A stretch of 64,000 bases of DNA from Paenibacillus sp. 1011MAR3C5 (GTDB lineage Bacteria; Bacillota; Bacilli; Paenibacillales; Paenibacillaceae). A model generated the notes under the pieces. That model was not told where the DNA came from, did not search any database, and saw nothing but the letters and a program-made list of their open reading frames with translations. Position numbers and translations under genes: made by a program. The stretch spans positions 248,001-312,000 of the forward strand of contig NZ_QZCF01000006.1 in the NCBI RefSeq assembly GCF_003591485.1, in the 5' to 3' direction. Below are positions 63,898 through 64,000 of the stretch, in pieces. Within the stretch, counting starts at the first letter, position 1; every line of letters begins with the position of its first letter.

Positions 63898-64000
63898 ATG
63901 TTAAAAAACAATCGTTCATTCGCCAAAATGTTCACCGCATACGGCCTCGCTGCATTCGGAGACTACTTCGACTTTATGGCGGTCTCCATTCTGCTCGGCT
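63898..64000 (+). CDS. MFS transporter, N-terminal fragment (runs off the window)
   Basis: The first 34 codons encode MLKNNRSFAKMFTAYGLAAF, then GDYFDFMAVSILLG, the first helix of an MFS permease with the DYFDFMA acidic motif of drug-efflux types. CAGGGGGG precedes the ATG by nine bases. The rest lies beyond the window. It is probably linked to the winged-helix/TPR regulator. Confidence 0.8.
   Translation, partial: MLKNNRSFAKMFTAYGLAAFGDYFDFMAVSILLG

Overview
The window looks like chromosomal DNA of a spore-forming, moderate-GC Gram-positive of the Paenibacillus/Cohnella type. The evidence is an alpha/beta-type small acid-soluble spore protein, strong AGGAGG-like ribosome binding sites with many GTG and TTG starts, a YesM/YesN-type two-component system beside LplB/LplC-type sugar permeases, SLH-anchored surface enzymes, catabolite-responsive (cre) boxes and an Amj-type lipid II flippase. 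The genus is inferred from gene content. I saw no rRNA, tRNA, CRISPR array, phage or complete insertion sequence.

Layout. 1-7.4 kb: the start of an hscC-like Hsp70 gene, a DHA2 drug-efflux gene divergent from a LysR regulator, an M3 oligopeptidase, an esterase/extradiol-dioxygenase pair divergent from a cupin-type XRE regulator, and a spore protein. 7.6-15 kb: an SLH surface protein with a Ser/Pro/Thr repeat linker, a decayed DUF2332 gene, a pentapeptide-repeat protein, an RlmA-type 23S rRNA methyltransferase behind a leader-peptide attenuator, a nucleotidyltransferase-like protein, and a double-GNAT acetyltransferase overlapping a 38-residue ORF. 15-26.4 kb: a carbohydrate locus, all on the minus strand, with sensor kinase and AraC-type response regulator, a cre box, two permeases, a binding lipoprotein, a TIM-barrel isomerase, a Gfo/Idh/MocA dehydrogenase and an MFS exporter/importer; a broken P-loop gene lies upstream. 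26.5-34.2 kb: a 2409-residue surface amylopullulanase with three LacI/CcpA-type operators upstream.

34-49 kb: mixed housekeeping and accessory genes. These include an EEP-family phosphatase, a WYL regulator divergent from an epoxide hydrolase across a strong palindrome, an alkyltransferase-like protein, a Nudix protein, an inositol-monophosphatase/membrane-protein pair, a CPBP protease with a serine hydrolase, a FN3 secreted protein, SelO, diaminopimelate dehydrogenase, glutamate dehydrogenase and a TauE/SafE permease. 49-64 kb: a double-kinase hybrid sensor, a GNAT protein, a GH30-GH3 glucan operon divergent from an AraC regulator, amj, a patatin-lectin protein carrying two copies of one helical-hairpin insert, an XRE regulator divergent from a small helical protein, and a winged-helix/TPR regulator followed by the start of an MFS gene.

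The two most striking items are the leader of the rRNA methyltransferase gene (8-codon uORF MIHFIRWR, then a long terminator hairpin), which looks like a macrolide-sensing attenuator, and the patatin-lectin protein in which the same Cys-bounded 54-residue module is inserted once in the lipase fold and once in the lectin fold.
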